From assembly GCF_000769405.2 (NCBI RefSeq), contig NZ_CP053439.1, positions 372,001 through 436,000 on the forward strand: a stretch of DNA of 64,000 bases, in the 5' to 3' direction. The position numbers and the translations under genes are program-made. A model generated the notes under the pieces. That model saw only the letters and a program-made list of their open reading frames with translations, did not search any database and was not told the origin of the DNA. The DNA comes from Rhizobium brockwellii. Its GTDB lineage: Bacteria > Pseudomonadota > Alphaproteobacteria > Rhizobiales > Rhizobiaceae. Shown here one piece after another: positions 63,328 through 64,000 of the stretch (positions are counted from its first letter, which is position 1; each line of letters starts with the position of its first letter).

Positions 63328-64000
63328 TTCAATAGGCCCTCAGAATCGCGGAGGTAGAGCATCTTCACATCCCAAGGCAGTTGGATCGCCGAAATCGATG
63401 GTTTTCGCTGCTGCCCCAGCATCTGGATGATCCCGACATTGTCTTCGACTTCGAACCGAATACCCTCAACCACCGAATAGATCGAAAAACGGCTGGAAAT
63501 GCCGGCGCGGAGATAAAAGGTTCCGGTGTTCAACAAGCCGGCCGGTATGGTGACTTGCGCCCGATAATAACCTGGAGGTCTGGCGTCGAGGCGGCTTACA
63601 TCGAGTTCCGGATCAGATAGGCTGATGACGGCGGAGTAGCCATCCTCCATCATGACCTGCAGTCCGACTGACAATCCCGTCAACGGCTCTCGCAGCTCAT
63701 ACTCAACCTCGATGATGAAGTTCTTTGTAAGCTCAACGGTTTGAGCGATCTCACCATCTTCATTTTTGATGGAAAGGCGACATACTACCGCCTTGCCGTC
63801 GACATCTTGGGGAGCCGCTTCAAAATGCATCTTACCATTAAGCTCGGGTCGGTCGAAGTAAGAGCGTATGACGTCTGACGTGCCGCCAATGGCAGCCACC
63901 CGTCCGTCGGATAGCAGAATGGACCGAGGGCAAAGACTGCTCACCGCCGTCATATTATGGCTGACGAACATGATTGTTCGGCCCGCCTTTGTCACCTCCT
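63324..64000 (-). CDS. Wzt-like polysaccharide ABC transporter ATP-binding protein, C-terminal part, cut by the window edge
   Basis: The minus strand is open from the right edge to a stop at 63324. The first visible residues include the ABC switch motif GRTIMFVSHNMTAVSSLC, then ILLSDGRVAAIGGTSDVIRSYF. This is followed by a 150-residue beta-rich Wzt-C carbohydrate-binding domain (EYELREPLTGLSVGLQVM, LNTGTFYLRAGI). The ATP-binding core lies outside the window. Wzt with Wzm exports a finished glycan across the inner membrane, and its C-terminal domain recognises the end group of the chain. It is therefore a good marker that this cluster makes an ABC-exported O-antigen-like polymer. Confidence 0.9.
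   Translation of the reverse strand, partial: EVTKAGRTIMFVSHNMTAVSSLCPRSILLSDGRVAAIGGTSDVIRSYFDRPELNGKMHFEAAPQDVDGKAVVCRLSIKNEDGEIAQTVELTKNFIIEVEYELREPLTGLSVGLQVMMEDGYSAVISLSDPELDVSRLDARPPGYYRAQVTIPAGLLNTGTFYLRAGISSRFSIYSVVEGIRFEVEDNVGIIQMLGQQRKPSISAIQLPWDVKMLYLRDSEGLLK

Overview
The window looks like chromosomal DNA of a fast-growing rhizobium, most likely the Rhizobium leguminosarum/etli group. The grounds are a high-GC core, an Rrf2 regulator that matches RirA and lies next to a dppABCDF operon, a tRNA-His with the alphaproteobacterial form (no G-1, A73), and intergenic palindromes of the mosaic kind common in Rhizobiaceae. I see no rRNA, CRISPR array, insertion sequence, integrase or phage gene.

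Layout. 1-7.3 kb: 5' part of a glutamine-synthetase-family gene (polyamine type, minus), an HI0933-family flavoprotein, a small membrane peptide and two methyl-accepting chemotaxis proteins. 7.3-8.5 kb: a small hypothetical gene divergent from a LysR regulator. 8.6-18.3 kb (minus): an amino-sugar catabolism cluster of Eis-like acetyltransferase, RpiR regulator, NanE epimerase, Gfo/Idh oxidoreductase, sugar ABC transporter (binding protein, two permeases, ATPase), NagB deaminase and a ROK kinase. 18.5-21.7 kb: isocitrate lyase (aceA) with a small downstream gene, divergent from a RamB/ScfR-type regulator. 21.8-25.9 kb: potFGHI putrescine transporter. 26-34.2 kb: AsmA-like protein, acetoacetyl-CoA synthetase and a 1296-residue PAS histidine kinase of the PdhS/PleC type. 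34.4-39.6 kb: phasin, tRNA-His, DUF4174 protein, a 55-residue proline-rich peptide, LysR plus ABM monooxygenase, mmsA and rirA. 39.9-47.3 kb: dppABCDF, gluconokinase and a convergent D-amino-acid dehydrogenase-like oxidase. 47.3-51.1 kb: type III polyketide synthase with an isoprenylcysteine-methyltransferase-like partner, a TPR lipoprotein-like/secreted protein, and an ECF sigma/anti-sigma pair.

51.1-64 kb (minus strand throughout, genes touching or overlapping): a surface-polysaccharide cluster entering from the right edge. In transcription order it holds the C-terminal part of a Wzt-like ABC ATPase, a LegB-like 4,6-dehydratase, a sugar-phosphate nucleotidyltransferase, a second SDR epimerase, a radical SAM/SPASM protein, a NeuB-family nonulosonate synthase with SAF domain, an SpsF/PseF-like cytidylyltransferase, a PseG-like hydrolase, a WbqC-family protein, a PIG-L deacetylase, a DUF115/sialyltransferase-like protein, a TIGR04325 methyltransferase, two GT2 glycosyltransferases and a zinc-ribbon methyltransferase. 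It mixes legionaminic-type and pseudaminic-type enzymes, lacks a visible aminotransferase and acetyltransferase, and has lower GC than the core. It is the best candidate in the window for an undescribed system, probably synthesis and export of an unusual nonulosonic-acid-containing glycan.

The central-metabolism genes fit together: aceA, acetoacetyl-CoA synthetase and phasin handle C2/acetoacetate/PHB carbon; mmsA handles valine/inositol breakdown; pot and dpp import polyamines and peptides; rirA links iron supply to transport. All positions come from reading the sequence; no database search was run.
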